19,335 nucleotides of DNA, taken from NCBI GenBank assembly GCA_003455715.1, contig DMQJ01000137.1, forward strand, positions 5,234 through 24,568, written 5' to 3'. The translations under genes and the position numbers were made by a program. Position 1 is the stretch's first letter. Every line of letters begins with the position of its first letter. The notes under the pieces are model-generated. The model was not told the DNA's origin. It searched no databases and was given only the letters and a program-made list of their open reading frames with translations. The stretch comes from Acidimicrobiaceae bacterium (GTDB lineage Bacteria > Actinomycetota > Acidimicrobiia > Acidimicrobiales > Ilumatobacteraceae). Positions 1 through 7,322 of this stretch are shown piece by piece.

Positions 1-137
1 ACCACGGTTTTGCCGCTGCCGGTCGGGGCTGCCACCAAGACGGACTCACCACCGTCGAGCGCGTCGAGTGCCCTCAGCTGGAAGTCGTCGAGTGGGAACT
101 CGTAGTGGGCGATGATCTCGGCCCGGTCGGCGCGCAC
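1..137 (-). CDS. helY: DEAD/DEAH-box helicase, HelY-like (N-terminus only, cut by window edge)
   Basis: Only the first ~45 residues are inside the window. Reading on the minus strand from a GTG at 137-135, the protein contains LDDFQLRALDAL, a Q-motif-like segment, and then APTGSGKTVV, a Walker A motif of superfamily II helicases. This resembles the start of mycobacterial HelY (Rv2092c), which also lies directly downstream of tatC. HelY is a Ski2-like ATP-dependent RNA/DNA helicase of poorly defined role. The GTG is 13 nt after the tatC stop, so it is probably the last known member of the Tat operon. An earlier non-standard start overlapping tatC cannot be excluded. The family call rests on one motif plus synteny. 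Confidence 0.8.
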   Translation of the reverse strand, partial: MRADRAEIIAHYEFPLDDFQLRALDALDGGESVLVAAPTGSGKTV

Positions 138-150
138 GGTGCTAATGGTG

Positions 151-948
151 TCAGGCCGCGGCCTCGCGCGCCTGCTTACGCTTCTGTGCGATCCGGCCGA
201 TGACCACGCTGATGAGGTAGAAGATGCTCATGGGCAGGGCGAGCGCCATCATCGAATAGGGGTCGCCGCTCGGCGTGATGACCGCAGCGATGACGAAGAT
301 GATGACCAAGGCGTATCGCCACTGGCGCAACAGCGTCTGCGGGGTGAGCACACCCACCAGCTGGAGGAACACCAGCAGCACCGGAAACAAGAACGCCACG
401 CCGAACGCAGCCACCATGAGCCCGAACAAGCTGACGTACTTGCTCACCTGGAAGTTGGCCTGCACGTCCTCGCCTGCCCATGAGATGAGGAAGTCGAGCG
501 CCGGGGTGAGCGTGAAGTAGGCGACGGTCGCACCGAACGCGAAGAGCACGATCGACGAGACGATGAACGGGATGGCGTACTTCTTCTCCTTGGCGTGCAA
601 CGCAGGCACGATGAACCGCCAGAGCTGCCACAACAGCACGGGCATGGCGATGATGATGCCGCCGTAGGTGCTGATGCTCAGCCGGGTGGTGAAACCTTCG
701 AGTGGGCCGATGAACTGCAGCTCACAGTTCAGGTTCGGGTTCGTCTTGCACAACTCCTCGTACGGCCTGCGCATGAAGTCGAGCACCTGGTCGTAGAAGG
801 CCAGGATGATGATGACGCCGAGCACGATCGCCAGCAGCGAGCGAATGATACGGGTACGCAACTCGGCAAGATGCTCGGTGAGCGTCATCCGATCGTCGGG
901 GGTCTTCGCATTGGGTTGCCGCTCGCCGCGGCGGAACGGCAGCTTCAT
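151..948 (-). CDS. tatC: Sec-independent (twin-arginine) translocase subunit TatC
   Basis: TatC is the polytopic membrane receptor of the Tat pathway. It binds twin-arginine signal peptides and exports folded proteins. The 265-residue protein has the conserved cytoplasmic N-terminal motif LTEHLAELRTR (residues 23-33). Six predicted membrane segments lie near residues 34-52, 91-112, 126-148, 172-196, 211-226 and 231-251, and the family-typical ITPSGDPYSM precedes the last helix. The length is normal for the family. The ATG overlaps the tatB stop codon (ATGA, 4 nt), which implies translational coupling. helY follows 13 nt downstream. The tail is basic and cytoplasmic (KRKQAREAAA). Confidence 0.97.
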   Translation of the reverse strand: MKLPFRRGERQPNAKTPDDRMTLTEHLAELRTRIIRSLLAIVLGVIIILAFYDQVLDFMRRPYEELCKTNPNLNCELQFIGPLEGFTTRLSISTYGGIIIAMPVLLWQLWRFIVPALHAKEKKYAIPFIVSSIVLFAFGATVAYFTLTPALDFLISWAGEDVQANFQVSKYVSLFGLMVAAFGVAFLFPVLLVFLQLVGVLTPQTLLRQWRYALVIIFVIAAVITPSGDPYSMMALALPMSIFYLISVVIGRIAQKRKQAREAAA

Positions 949-1403
949 GCGTGGTCGGCTGCTCCGGGCTCGGTGTTGTCGGCCGCGTTGGGTGTTCCGT
1001 TCTCCTCAGCAGACGAATCGCTGACGGCGGCGTCGGCGCTCTCCGCCATACGTGCCTGTCGCTTGGGGTTGGCGGTTCCGAAGTTGAGGCCCTGGTCGCG
1101 TCGGATCGGGGCCCGTTCGGGCGGCACCGGCCGCTCCGATGCCACGTCAGGCGCTCGCTTCGGCTCGCTGTCGGGGTCGTCGAAACGGGCGGCTTTGCGC
1201 ACGGCATCGGCGGTGTCACGCATCTCACGCATCGGCTCGTCGAGCGCCGAGCGCAACTCTCCCTGGAAGCCGTTGGCCATCTTCTTGAACTCGCCGTACG
1301 TCTTGCCGAACTTGCGCACCGCTTCGGGCAGCTTCTCGGGCCCGAGAATGACGAGGGCAATCAGCAGCAGGAAGATCAGCTCGCTGCCCTGGATGTTGAA
1401 CAC
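945..1403 (-). CDS. tatB: Twin-arginine translocase subunit of the TatA/TatB family (TatB-like)
   Basis: The 152-residue protein has one N-terminal membrane helix (about residues 8-20, SELIFLLLIALVIL), the hinge LGPEKLPE, an amphipathic helix to about residue 75, and a long polar tail. The acidic residue at position 8 and the L-G-P hinge favour TatB over TatA, where the hinge is usually F-G. The mycobacterial gene in this position is called tatA, so the A/B assignment is not firm. I start it at GTG 1403-1401 because this gives the usual very short pre-helix segment. The frame stays open further upstream but encodes no sensible signal there. A TAGACT box lies 7 nt upstream, consistent with a leaderless mRNA. 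It is the first gene of the tat-helY operon. Confidence 0.9.
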   Translation of the reverse strand: MFNIQGSELIFLLLIALVILGPEKLPEAVRKFGKTYGEFKKMANGFQGELRSALDEPMREMRDTADAVRKAARFDDPDSEPKRAPDVASERPVPPERAPIRRDQGLNFGTANPKRQARMAESADAAVSDSSAEENGTPNAADNTEPGAADHA

Positions 1404-1410
1404 GGGCTGG

Positions 1411-1416
1411 AGTCTA
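1411..1416 (-). promoter_or_regulatory. Candidate -10 box (TAGACT) of the tatB-tatC-helY operon
   Basis: On the minus strand TAGACT lies 7 nt before the tatB GTG. A transcript starting about 7 nt downstream of this hexamer would begin at or next to the start codon, which is the leaderless arrangement common in actinobacteria. No Shine-Dalgarno sequence is seen. No good -35 is visible. Confidence 0.45.
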
Positions 1417-1497
1417 CGACTCGGTCCGGCCAACAGGCGCGTCACTACCGTGGCGGCCGACGACGCCGACCGAGCTCGCCTTTGGCAAGATCGGGCC

Positions 1498-2223
1498 GTG
1501 CAACAACGCCTGCCATCGATCCTCGACCAGCCGATCACGTTCGCTCACCGCGGGGCCAGGGCGTACGCACCCGAGAACACGCTGGCCGCCTTCGAGTTGG
1601 GATTGAAGCTCGGTGCCAGCGGACTGGAGAGCGATGTGTGGCTCACCGCCGACGGCGAAGCGGTGCTCGACCACGACGGTGTGGTCCGCCGCAGCTTGGG
1701 CCGCACCACCCCGTTGAACGCGCTGCGGCGCGCCGACCTGCCTGCCCACATCCCCACCCTGGCCGAGCTCTACGAGCGCTGTGGCACCGGCTTCCACCTG
1801 TCACTCGACCTCAAAGACCCTGGCTGTGGGCAGGTGGTGATCGATATCACCCGCAACGCCGACCCATCGATGCTCGAACGACTGTGGCTGTGCTCGCCAA
1901 CGTGGGAGAGCCTGCTCCCCCTCCGTGGTCAGGGGGCAAAGCTGGTCGACAGCACACGGCTGTCGCGCATCAAGGAGGGCCCCGAGCGCCGCGCAGCCAC
2001 CTTGGCCCGAGAGGGCATCGATGCCATCAACATGCACCACAGCGACTGGACGGGCGGCATGGCAGTGCTGTTCCACCGCTTCGACCGCCTCACCTTCGGC
2101 TGGGACATGCAGGAGCAACACATCCTGGAGCGCTGCCTGCGCATGGGCCTCGACGCGGTGTACAGCGACTACCCCGATCGCATGGTCGACGCCTTCACCG
2201 CCCAGATCGGCCGCCCCGCGTAA
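1498..2223 (+). CDS. Glycerophosphodiester phosphodiesterase (GDPD family)
   Basis: The enzyme hydrolyses glycerophosphodiesters to glycerol-3-phosphate and an alcohol. The 241-residue protein has the GDPD signature: HRGARAYAPENT (residues 17-28, catalytic His17 and Arg18), the metal-binding E-x-D (Glu44 and Asp46), and His59 in LDHDG. The C-terminal MGLDAVYSDYPDRM matches the family's closing (beta/alpha)8 strand. There is no signal peptide, so it is probably cytosolic. I chose GTG 1498. An in-frame GTG at 1450 would add 16 residues with no family match. It is the only plus-strand gene in the first 9.9 kb, divergent from tatB and convergent with lepB, so it forms its own unit. A long antisense frame continues upstream through tatB but is not coding. 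Confidence 0.92.
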   Translation: MQQRLPSILDQPITFAHRGARAYAPENTLAAFELGLKLGASGLESDVWLTADGEAVLDHDGVVRRSLGRTTPLNALRRADLPAHIPTLAELYERCGTGFHLSLDLKDPGCGQVVIDITRNADPSMLERLWLCSPTWESLLPLRGQGAKLVDSTRLSRIKEGPERRAATLAREGIDAINMHHSDWTGGMAVLFHRFDRLTFGWDMQEQHILERCLRMGLDAVYSDYPDRMVDAFTAQIGRPA

Positions 2224-2241
2224 CCAGTCGTCTCCCAAAGT

Positions 2242-2255
2242 CGGCGCTCGCGCCG
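2242..2255. terminator. Weak hairpin between the convergent GDPD and lepB genes
   Basis: The 69-nt gap between the two stops holds a 5-bp stem CGGCG/CGCCG with loop CTCG. A 10-nt palindrome CCAACGTTGG follows at 2276-2285. There is no T-tract. It could be a weak bidirectional terminator but is not compelling in such GC-rich DNA. Confidence 0.25.
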
Positions 2256-2292
2256 CCCCCGACGCGGTCTCAGCGCCAACGTTGGGGTGGGG

Positions 2293-3066
2293 TCAGAGCC
2301 ACTGCCAGTCGTCCTGCGGCCAGATCACCACGAAGGCGCGGCCGAGCAAGTCGCTGTACTGGATGGCGCCGCGGGTGCGACTGTCGCTCGACCCGTCACG
2401 GTTGTCGCCGAGCACGAACACCGAGTCGGCGGGGACGACGCACGGGTACGACACCACCGCGGTGCGATCGGTGCCATCCGACAGCGGGCACTCGCCAGTT
2501 GCCGTGGTGACACCCTGAGCCGTCGGCTGGGCCGAGCATGCAGCCTCCACCTCATCGAGGTACGGCTCGACCAGCAGGCGGCCGTCGATGTACACCGCGC
2601 AGTTGCCTCTGATGTCGATCACCTCGCCAGGGAGCGCAATGACCCGTTTGATGAGATCGCGTTCGCTCGTGCCCTCGAAGGTTTTGAGCACCACCACGTC
2701 GCCACGATTCGGGTCGTGCATGCGGTAGCTGAGCTTGTTGACCAGCACCCGGTCGCCGTCGTGCAGGGTGGTGTCCATGGACGACCCTGCGACCTGGAAC
2801 TGCTGTAGCACGTAGGTCTTCACCAACAGCGCAGCTCCGATGGCCACTGCGACCACCACGATCCACTCCACGAGCGACGCAAGTGGGCTACGGGTACTGC
2901 GCTTCTTCGGCGGGTGGTCGGAGTCGACATCCCCGTCGTCGGTCGCCAGCGAATCGCCCCCACTGCTGCCATCGTCGCCGAAGGAATCGTCGCCCTCGTT
3001 CACCACGACGCCCACCTGCGCCAGCAGATCGTCGATCTCGGTGCGAGCGGGAGGTTCATCTGACAT
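2293..3066 (-). CDS. lepB: Signal peptidase I
   Basis: LepB removes signal peptides from exported proteins at the outer face of the membrane. The 257-residue protein has a cytoplasmic acidic, low-complexity head of about 60 residues, one membrane anchor (about 65-84, VEWIVVVAVAIGAALLVKTY), catalytic Ser96 in GSSMDTTL, catalytic Lys140 in DLIKRVIALPGE, and box E GDNRDGSSDSR (220-230). I start at ATG 3066. The frame is open further upstream but overlaps pafA with unrelated sequence. TAGCGT lies 8 nt before the ATG, suggesting its own leaderless promoter. pafA ends 50 nt upstream, so read-through is also possible. Four cysteines (156, 177, 193, 209) lie in the exported domain. Confidence 0.95.
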   Translation of the reverse strand: MSDEPPARTEIDDLLAQVGVVVNEGDDSFGDDGSSGGDSLATDDGDVDSDHPPKKRSTRSPLASLVEWIVVVAVAIGAALLVKTYVLQQFQVAGSSMDTTLHDGDRVLVNKLSYRMHDPNRGDVVVLKTFEGTSERDLIKRVIALPGEVIDIRGNCAVYIDGRLLVEPYLDEVEAACSAQPTAQGVTTATGECPLSDGTDRTAVVSYPCVVPADSVFVLGDNRDGSSDSRTRGAIQYSDLLGRAFVVIWPQDDWQWL

Positions 3067-3074
3067 TGCCGGCC

Positions 3075-3080
3075 ACGCTA
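3075..3080 (-). promoter_or_regulatory. Candidate -10 box (TAGCGT) of lepB
   Basis: On the minus strand TAGCGT stands 8 nt before the lepB ATG, in the 50-nt gap after pafA. No Shine-Dalgarno sequence is found at normal distance. The spacing fits leaderless transcription. Confidence 0.4.
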
Positions 3081-3116
3081 TCCCCCTCGGCGCGCCAGGA
3101 GACGGCAGCGGAGCGG

Positions 3117-4475
3117 TCAGAGCGAGGCGATGAGCTTCTCCACCCGCTCGTCGCGGCTGCGGAACGGGTCTTTGCACAGAACGGTGCGCTGCGCCTGATC
3201 GTTGAGCTTCAGGTGCACCCAGTCGACGGTGTAATCGCGTTTGCGTTCCTTGGCACGCTTGATGAACTCGCCGCGCAGGCGGGCCCTGGTGTTCTGCGGC
3301 GGTGTGTCGACGGCGGCATCGATGTCGGCATCGATGCACATGCGCTCGATCATGCCCCGATCTTGCAGTTTGTAGAAGGGACTGCGATCGCGGCTGATGT
3401 CGTGGTACTGCAGGTCGAGCAGTTGCACCCGAGCATCGCCCAGCGACAACCCGTGGCGCTCGCGGAACGCTTCGATGAGCCGGTACTTGATGACCCAATC
3501 GACCTCACGGTCGAGCTTCAGTGGGTCGTTCTCGATGGTGCTGACACAGTGCTCCCACATCTCCAGCGCCTTCTGCTCAAGCGGCGGAAACCCCTTTGTG
3601 TCGGCATAGCGAAGCGCACGGTCGAGGTACTCGCGCTGAATGTCGAGCGCACTCACTTCGCGGCCGTTGGCGAGGCGCACCTTGCGACGGCAGGTGATGT
3701 CGTGACTGATGTCGCGGATGGCCCGGATGGGGTTCTCAAGGGTCATGTCGCGCAGCACCACTGACGGGTCTTCGAGCATCCGCAGCATGCAGGCCGCGGC
3801 CCCCACCTTGACGAAGGTGGTGTACTCGCTCATGTTGCTGTCGCCGACGATCACATGGAGCCGCCGGTAACGCTCGGCATCGGCGTGCGGCTCGTCGCGG
3901 GTGTTGATGATGGGCCGACTGCGCGTGGTGGCGCTGCTGACGCCCTCCCAGATGTGCTCGGCTCGTTGGGCCATGGAGAACAGAGGGCCACGCGCCGTCT
4001 GCAACACCTTGCCCGCACCGGTGTAGATGGACCGGCTGACGAGGAACGGGATGAGCACCTCGGCGTAGTGGCCGAGGTCGTCGGCGCGGCTGGTGAGGTA
4101 GTTCTCGTGGCAGCCGTAGCTGTTGCCGGCGGAGTCGGTGTTGTTCTTGAACAGGTAGATGGTGCCGCGGATGCCTTCCTCACGAAGGCGCTGCTCGGCC
4201 GACTGCAGCAAGCTCTCGAGAATGCGCTCGCCCGCCTTGTCGTGCACCACCAGTTCGTACAGGCTGTCGCACTCCGGTGTGGCGTACTCGGGGTGCGACC
4301 CGACATCGAGGTAGAGACGTGCACCGTTCTGCAGGAAGACGTTGCTGCTGCGCCCCCAACTCACCACCTTGCGGAACAGGTAGCGGGCCACTTCGTCGGG
4401 ACTGAGCCGACGTTGGCCGCGGAGCGTGCAGGTGACCCCGTACTCGTTCTCGAGTCCGTAGATACGACGCTCCAT
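3117..4475 (-). CDS. pafA: Pup--protein ligase PafA
   Basis: PafA uses ATP to phosphorylate the gamma-carboxylate of Pup's C-terminal Glu and joins it to substrate lysines, marking proteins for the proteasome. The 452-residue length equals that of the M. tuberculosis enzyme. Matching motifs include GLENEYGVT (7-15, metal-binding Glu9), [16 protein letters not shown] (55-70, Asp57 aligning with the family's catalytic base), [33 protein letters not shown] and [13 protein letters not shown]. The C-terminal [20 protein letters not shown] is typical of PafA and differs from Dop. The start is ATG 4475, the only Met before the conserved N-terminus, and no Shine-Dalgarno is seen. The mycobacterial partners pafB and pafC do not follow. 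Instead lepB lies downstream and pxpC upstream. Confidence 0.98.
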   Translation of the reverse strand: MERRIYGLENEYGVTCTLRGQRRLSPDEVARYLFRKVVSWGRSSNVFLQNGARLYLDVGSHPEYATPECDSLYELVVHDKAGERILESLLQSAEQRLREEGIRGTIYLFKNNTDSAGNSYGCHENYLTSRADDLGHYAEVLIPFLVSRSIYTGAGKVLQTARGPLFSMAQRAEHIWEGVSSATTRSRPIINTRDEPHADAERYRRLHVIVGDSNMSEYTTFVKVGAAACMLRMLEDPSVVLRDMTLENPIRAIRDISHDITCRRKVRLANGREVSALDIQREYLDRALRYADTKGFPPLEQKALEMWEHCVSTIENDPLKLDREVDWVIKYRLIEAFRERHGLSLGDARVQLLDLQYHDISRDRSPFYKLQDRGMIERMCIDADIDAAVDTPPQNTRARLRGEFIKRAKERKRDYTVDWVHLKLNDQAQRTVLCKDPFRSRDERVEKLIASL

Positions 4476-4484
4476 GCGCCACGC

Positions 4485-4490
4485 ACCGTA
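4485..4490 (-). promoter_or_regulatory. Candidate -10 box (TACGGT) of pafA
   Basis: On the minus strand TACGGT lies 9 nt before the pafA ATG, which lacks a Shine-Dalgarno sequence. Together with the hairpin after pxpC, it suggests pafA may be transcribed separately from the proteasome genes upstream. The spacing is slightly long for a strictly leaderless start. Confidence 0.33.
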
Positions 4491-4520
4491 GCGCAGCGCG
4501 CCACGATGTGGGAGGCCGAG

Positions 4521-4551
4521 CTTCCCCCCCGCCGCTCTCGAGGGGAGGGAG
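4521..4551 (-). terminator. Hairpin between pxpC and pafA (possible attenuator or terminator)
   Basis: On the minus strand, just after the pxpC stop, CTCCCTCCCC can pair with GGGGGGGAAG across an 11-nt loop. This gives eight Watson-Crick pairs, one wobble pair and one mismatch. No T-tract follows. It could end or attenuate the dop-to-pxpC transcript before pafA. Confidence 0.35.
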
Positions 4552-4552
4552 T

Positions 4553-5320
4553 TCACCGAGCGGCTGTGAACCGCAGGCCTGAGCCCAGCGGCGCCTGGGC
4601 CAACACGGCGATGTCGGCTGGATCCACCACCGCGACCACGGGGTAACCCCCGGTGGCTGGATGGTCGGCCAACATCACCACCGGGTTGCCATCGGGCGGC
4701 ACCTGGACGGCGCCCTCCACCATGCCCTCCGATGGAAGCTGTTCGAAACGTGCGTGAACGAGCCGCGGACCGCTGAGCCGCACCCCCACCCGACTGGTGG
4801 AGGTAACGGTGAAGGGCGATGTGATGAGGAGTTCCCAGGTGTCGGACGCGCACCAGTCGAGCCGTGGACCGGGCCACACCTTGGCAGTCGTCGGTCGCTC
4901 GGGGCGTAAGAGGGGGTGGGTGAGCGGCGGGCTCAACGGCTCAGCTGCGCCATCGACCCCGCCCCGTACGGCAAGGTACGCCCGCGCCCCATCCACGAGC
5001 CGGCCCAACCGAAGCTCGGCGCCAGCGGGAAGGTGCACTGCGCTCCCCCATCCCACGGGCGGGCCACCTGTGACGGTGACCTGCACCACAGCGCCAGCAA
5101 TGGCAACCGTGCATGGCGCCGTGGTTCGCACACGCAGACCACCCGCCGACTCGACCGCGTGGGCGTCGGGCGGGTTGCCAACCACACGATTGGCCAGCGC
5201 AAGTGCATCGGCATCGACAGCCCCGCCACGCGACGCGCCCAGCGCTGCCCTGCCTGGCCGACCGACGTCGACCACCGACCCGGCGACGCCCCATGCGAGC
5301 ACTTCAACGACTGGACTCAT
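4553..5320 (-). CDS. pxpC: 5-oxoprolinase subunit PxpC (biotin-dependent carboxyltransferase family, KipA-like)
   Basis: PxpC, with PxpA and PxpB, forms the prokaryotic ATP-dependent 5-oxoprolinase that opens pyroglutamate to glutamate. The 255-residue protein shows the family N-terminus [20 protein letters not shown] (14-33) followed by [16 protein letters not shown] (35-50). The family's late motif [18 protein letters not shown] is also present. It is a little shorter than many homologues and ends soon after the last motif. The ATG overlaps the pxpB stop by 4 nt (ATGA). It is the last pxp gene before pafA, 77 nt away. Older annotations call this family allophanate hydrolase subunit 2-like; linkage to pxpA and pxpB makes the PxpC role more likely. 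Confidence 0.92.
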   Translation of the reverse strand: MSPVVEVLAWGVAGSVVDVGRPGRAALGASRGGAVDADALALANRVVGNPPDAHAVESAGGLRVRTTAPCTVAIAGAVVQVTVTGGPPVGWGSAVHLPAGAELRLGRLVDGARAYLAVRGGVDGAAEPLSPPLTHPLLRPERPTTAKVWPGPRLDWCASDTWELLITSPFTVTSTSRVGVRLSGPRLVHARFEQLPSEGMVEGAVQVPPDGNPVVMLADHPATGGYPVVAVVDPADIAVLAQAPLGSGLRFTAAR

Positions 5321-5907
5321 CGCGGCACGAACCTCACTCTGGTGCCTGGCGCCAGCAGGGCTGGAGGGTCCCGATCGTCGCTCCACATCACGGCGCTCGT
5401 GGTACCCAACAGGTGCCACCCGCCCGGGCTTTCGCAGGGGTACACGCCGGTGAATCCCGCTGCGATGGCGACCGCACCAGCGGGCACACGCTCGCGGGGC
5501 GTTGATCGCCGGGGCAGGTGCAGCTCGCTCGGTAGCCCGACCAAGTAGGGAAAGCCGGGCATGAACCCGCAGAACGCCACGGTGTACTCCACCGCACTGT
5601 GCCGACGGACCACTTCCTCGACGGTCCAACCACACTGGTCGGCAACCCATTGGAGGTCGGCGCCGTCGTAGGTGACGTCGAGCGTCACCAACGGCCCGAC
5701 CGGCATCGGAGCATCGGCGTCGGGCGCTGCCAGCAACCCGGAGTCGAAGGTGCCGTCGTGCACCACCAGCACGGTGCGCGCTGCCGGCACCACATCGGTG
5801 ACGGCTGGCCATTCCGCAACGGTCCACGCCGCCGACGCACTCATCACCTGTTCCAGGGTCTCGAACTCCACCAGCACGGCTCGCGGGCCGTACGGAAGCA
5901 ACTTCAT
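5317..5907 (-). CDS. pxpB: 5-oxoprolinase subunit PxpB (KipI family)
   Basis: PxpB is the second subunit of the 5-oxoprolinase complex and is related to B. subtilis KipI and the allophanate hydrolase subunit 1 domain. The 196-residue protein starts MKLLPYGPRAVLVEF, typical of the family. It contains the hallmark AFCGFMPGFPYLVGLP, then PRERVPAGAVAIAAGFTGVYP and the closing SPGGWHLLGTT. Its start overlaps the pxpA stop by 4 nt and its stop overlaps the pxpC start by 4 nt, so the three are tightly coupled. No membrane segment or signal peptide is seen, consistent with a cytosolic complex. Confidence 0.94.
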   Translation of the reverse strand: MKLLPYGPRAVLVEFETLEQVMSASAAWTVAEWPAVTDVVPAARTVLVVHDGTFDSGLLAAPDADAPMPVGPLVTLDVTYDGADLQWVADQCGWTVEEVVRRHSAVEYTVAFCGFMPGFPYLVGLPSELHLPRRSTPRERVPAGAVAIAAGFTGVYPCESPGGWHLLGTTSAVMWSDDRDPPALLAPGTRVRFVPR

Positions 5908-6638
5908 CGCAGTGCGAAGGCTTCGAGACGGTACCCGTCGCTCACCAACATGCGCGCGACCGTACGAACGATGTCGACCGCGCCAGGTGTGTCGCTGTGG
6001 ACGCAGATCGACTCGACCCCCCACTCCGCCAGCTCCAAGGCCTGGCGCCCCGCGGCGTCGGGGTCGGTGATGAGGGCGCGGGGATCGGTGCGCGGCACCA
6101 GCGTTCCGTCGGGGCGGTACCGGCGGTCGGCGAAGCCTTCGGCCACGAACCGCAACCCGGCCTGGTGACACGCATCTTCGACGGCCGACCGAGGGAGCCC
6201 GAGCACGGAGAGATTGGCGTCGAAGAGGGCGACAGCCTCGACAACGGCCTGTGCCTGCGCCTCGTGATGCACGATGGCGTTGTACAGGGCTCCATGCGGC
6301 TTCACGTACAGCACTCGGGCTCGCTCGACCTTGGCGAACGCGTCGAGGGCGCCCAACTGGTACAACACCGAATCAGTGAGTTCAGCGGGCTGCATGTCGA
6401 GGAAACGTCGACCGAACCCCATCAGATCGGGGTAACTCACCTGTGCCCCAATCACACAGCCATGGTCGACCGATGCGCGGCATGTGTGGCGGATGGTGCT
6501 CGGGTCGCCTGCGTGGTAACCGCACGCAACGTTCACCGATGTGAGCAGGGGCATCAGCAGGTCGTCGGGACCGCCGGGCCACGCGCCGTACGCCTCGCCC
6601 ACATCGCTGTTGAGGTCGATCGGGCGGCCTTCAAGCAT
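5904..6638 (-). CDS. pxpA: 5-oxoprolinase subunit PxpA (LamB/YcsF family)
   Basis: PxpA is the subunit thought to bind and open 5-oxoproline. The 244-residue protein carries the LamB/YcsF signatures in order: IDLNSDVGEAYGAW (7-20), TSVNVACGYHAGDPSTI, GAQVSYPDLMGFGRR, VLYVKPHGALYN and SICVHSDTPGAV. Its length is close to the usual 245-255. The ATG is only 3 nt after the prcA stop, so it is almost certainly translated from the proteasome mRNA. In most bacteria pxpABC stand alone or with transport genes. Placement directly behind a proteasome alpha-subunit gene is the unusual point. Confidence 0.95.
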   Translation of the reverse strand: MLEGRPIDLNSDVGEAYGAWPGGPDDLLMPLLTSVNVACGYHAGDPSTIRHTCRASVDHGCVIGAQVSYPDLMGFGRRFLDMQPAELTDSVLYQLGALDAFAKVERARVLYVKPHGALYNAIVHHEAQAQAVVEAVALFDANLSVLGLPRSAVEDACHQAGLRFVAEGFADRRYRPDGTLVPRTDPRALITDPDAAGRQALELAEWGVESICVHSDTPGAVDIVRTVARMLVSDGYRLEAFALR

Positions 6639-6641
6639 GGC

Positions 6642-7322
6642 TCAGCCCGCGAGCGCCGCGGCCACCACGTCGTCGGAGAGGCGCTTGAAGCAGCGACGCC
6701 CATTGCTGCGCGACAACACCGCCACCTCGAGGTCGTCGGCCACGAGCGTGCGGTCGGGCCCCGACAGCGCAGCAGTGGCTTCCTTCACCGCCACCTCCAG
6801 CGGCTGATCGGCGGCCCACGACGCATCGATACGGGCGCTGATGGCTTCGGCATCGCCGCCAAGCACGCTCCAGCGTCGCTCGTCCATGACGGTGCCGTCG
6901 TAGAGGATGTGGAACAGCTGATCGCGTTCCGGGGTGACACCCACCTCGGCGACGAGGATCTCGACCTCCATCGGCTTCATCTCATGAGTGAAGATCTGGC
7001 CGAGGATCTGCGCGTACTGGTTGGCCAAGCTGCGGGCGTCGACGTCGTCGCGGCTGTACTGAAAGCCCTTGAGGTCGGCGGCACGCACACCGGCCACTCG
7101 CAGTTGGTCGAACTCGTTGTACTTGCCAACACCGGCGAATGCGATGCGGTCGTAGATCTCGCTGATCTTGCGCAGCGTGTTGGACGGGTTCTCGGCGACG
7201 AGGGCAACGCCGTCGTCGTACCTCACTGCCACCAGCGCCCGACCGCGGGCGATGCCCTTGCGTGCATAGTCGGCACGGTCTTTCATGACCTGCTCGGGGG
7301 CGACGTAGAACGGCATGCTCAT
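6642..7322 (-). CDS. prcA: Proteasome alpha subunit PrcA
   Basis: PrcA forms the two outer seven-membered rings of the 20S core that gate substrate entry and dock the ARC ATPase. The 226-residue protein matches actinobacterial PrcA: FYVAPEQVMKDRADYARKG (5-23), RGRALVAVRYDDGVALVAEN, KISEIYDRIAFAGVGKYNEF, and a segment from YAQILGQIFTHE into VEILVAEVGV. It lacks a catalytic N-terminal Thr, as expected for alpha. It is a little shorter than the 248-residue M. tuberculosis protein because the C-terminal tail is reduced. The first ATG overlaps the prcB stop by 4 nt. A second in-frame ATG follows two codons later (MSMP), so the exact N-terminus, which matters for gating, is uncertain. Confidence 0.97.
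   Translation of the reverse strand: MSMPFYVAPEQVMKDRADYARKGIARGRALVAVRYDDGVALVAENPSNTLRKISEIYDRIAFAGVGKYNEFDQLRVAGVRAADLKGFQYSRDDVDARSLANQYAQILGQIFTHEMKPMEVEILVAEVGVTPERDQLFHILYDGTVMDERRWSVLGGDAEAISARIDASWAADQPLEVAVKEATAALSGPDRTLVADDLEVAVLSRSNGRRCFKRLSDDVVAAALAG

Noticed and set aside
595..1497. N-terminal extension of the phosphodiesterase frame by about 300 codons
   Set aside because: The extra sequence is antisense to tatC and tatB and lacks homology. The catalytic HRG motif lies 17 residues after the GTG at 1498, as expected for a complete GDPD.
4476..4877. N-terminal extension of pafA upstream of ATG 4475
   Set aside because: The conserved PafA N-terminus begins exactly at this ATG, and the extension would overlap pxpC with low-complexity Arg/Gly/Ala sequence.
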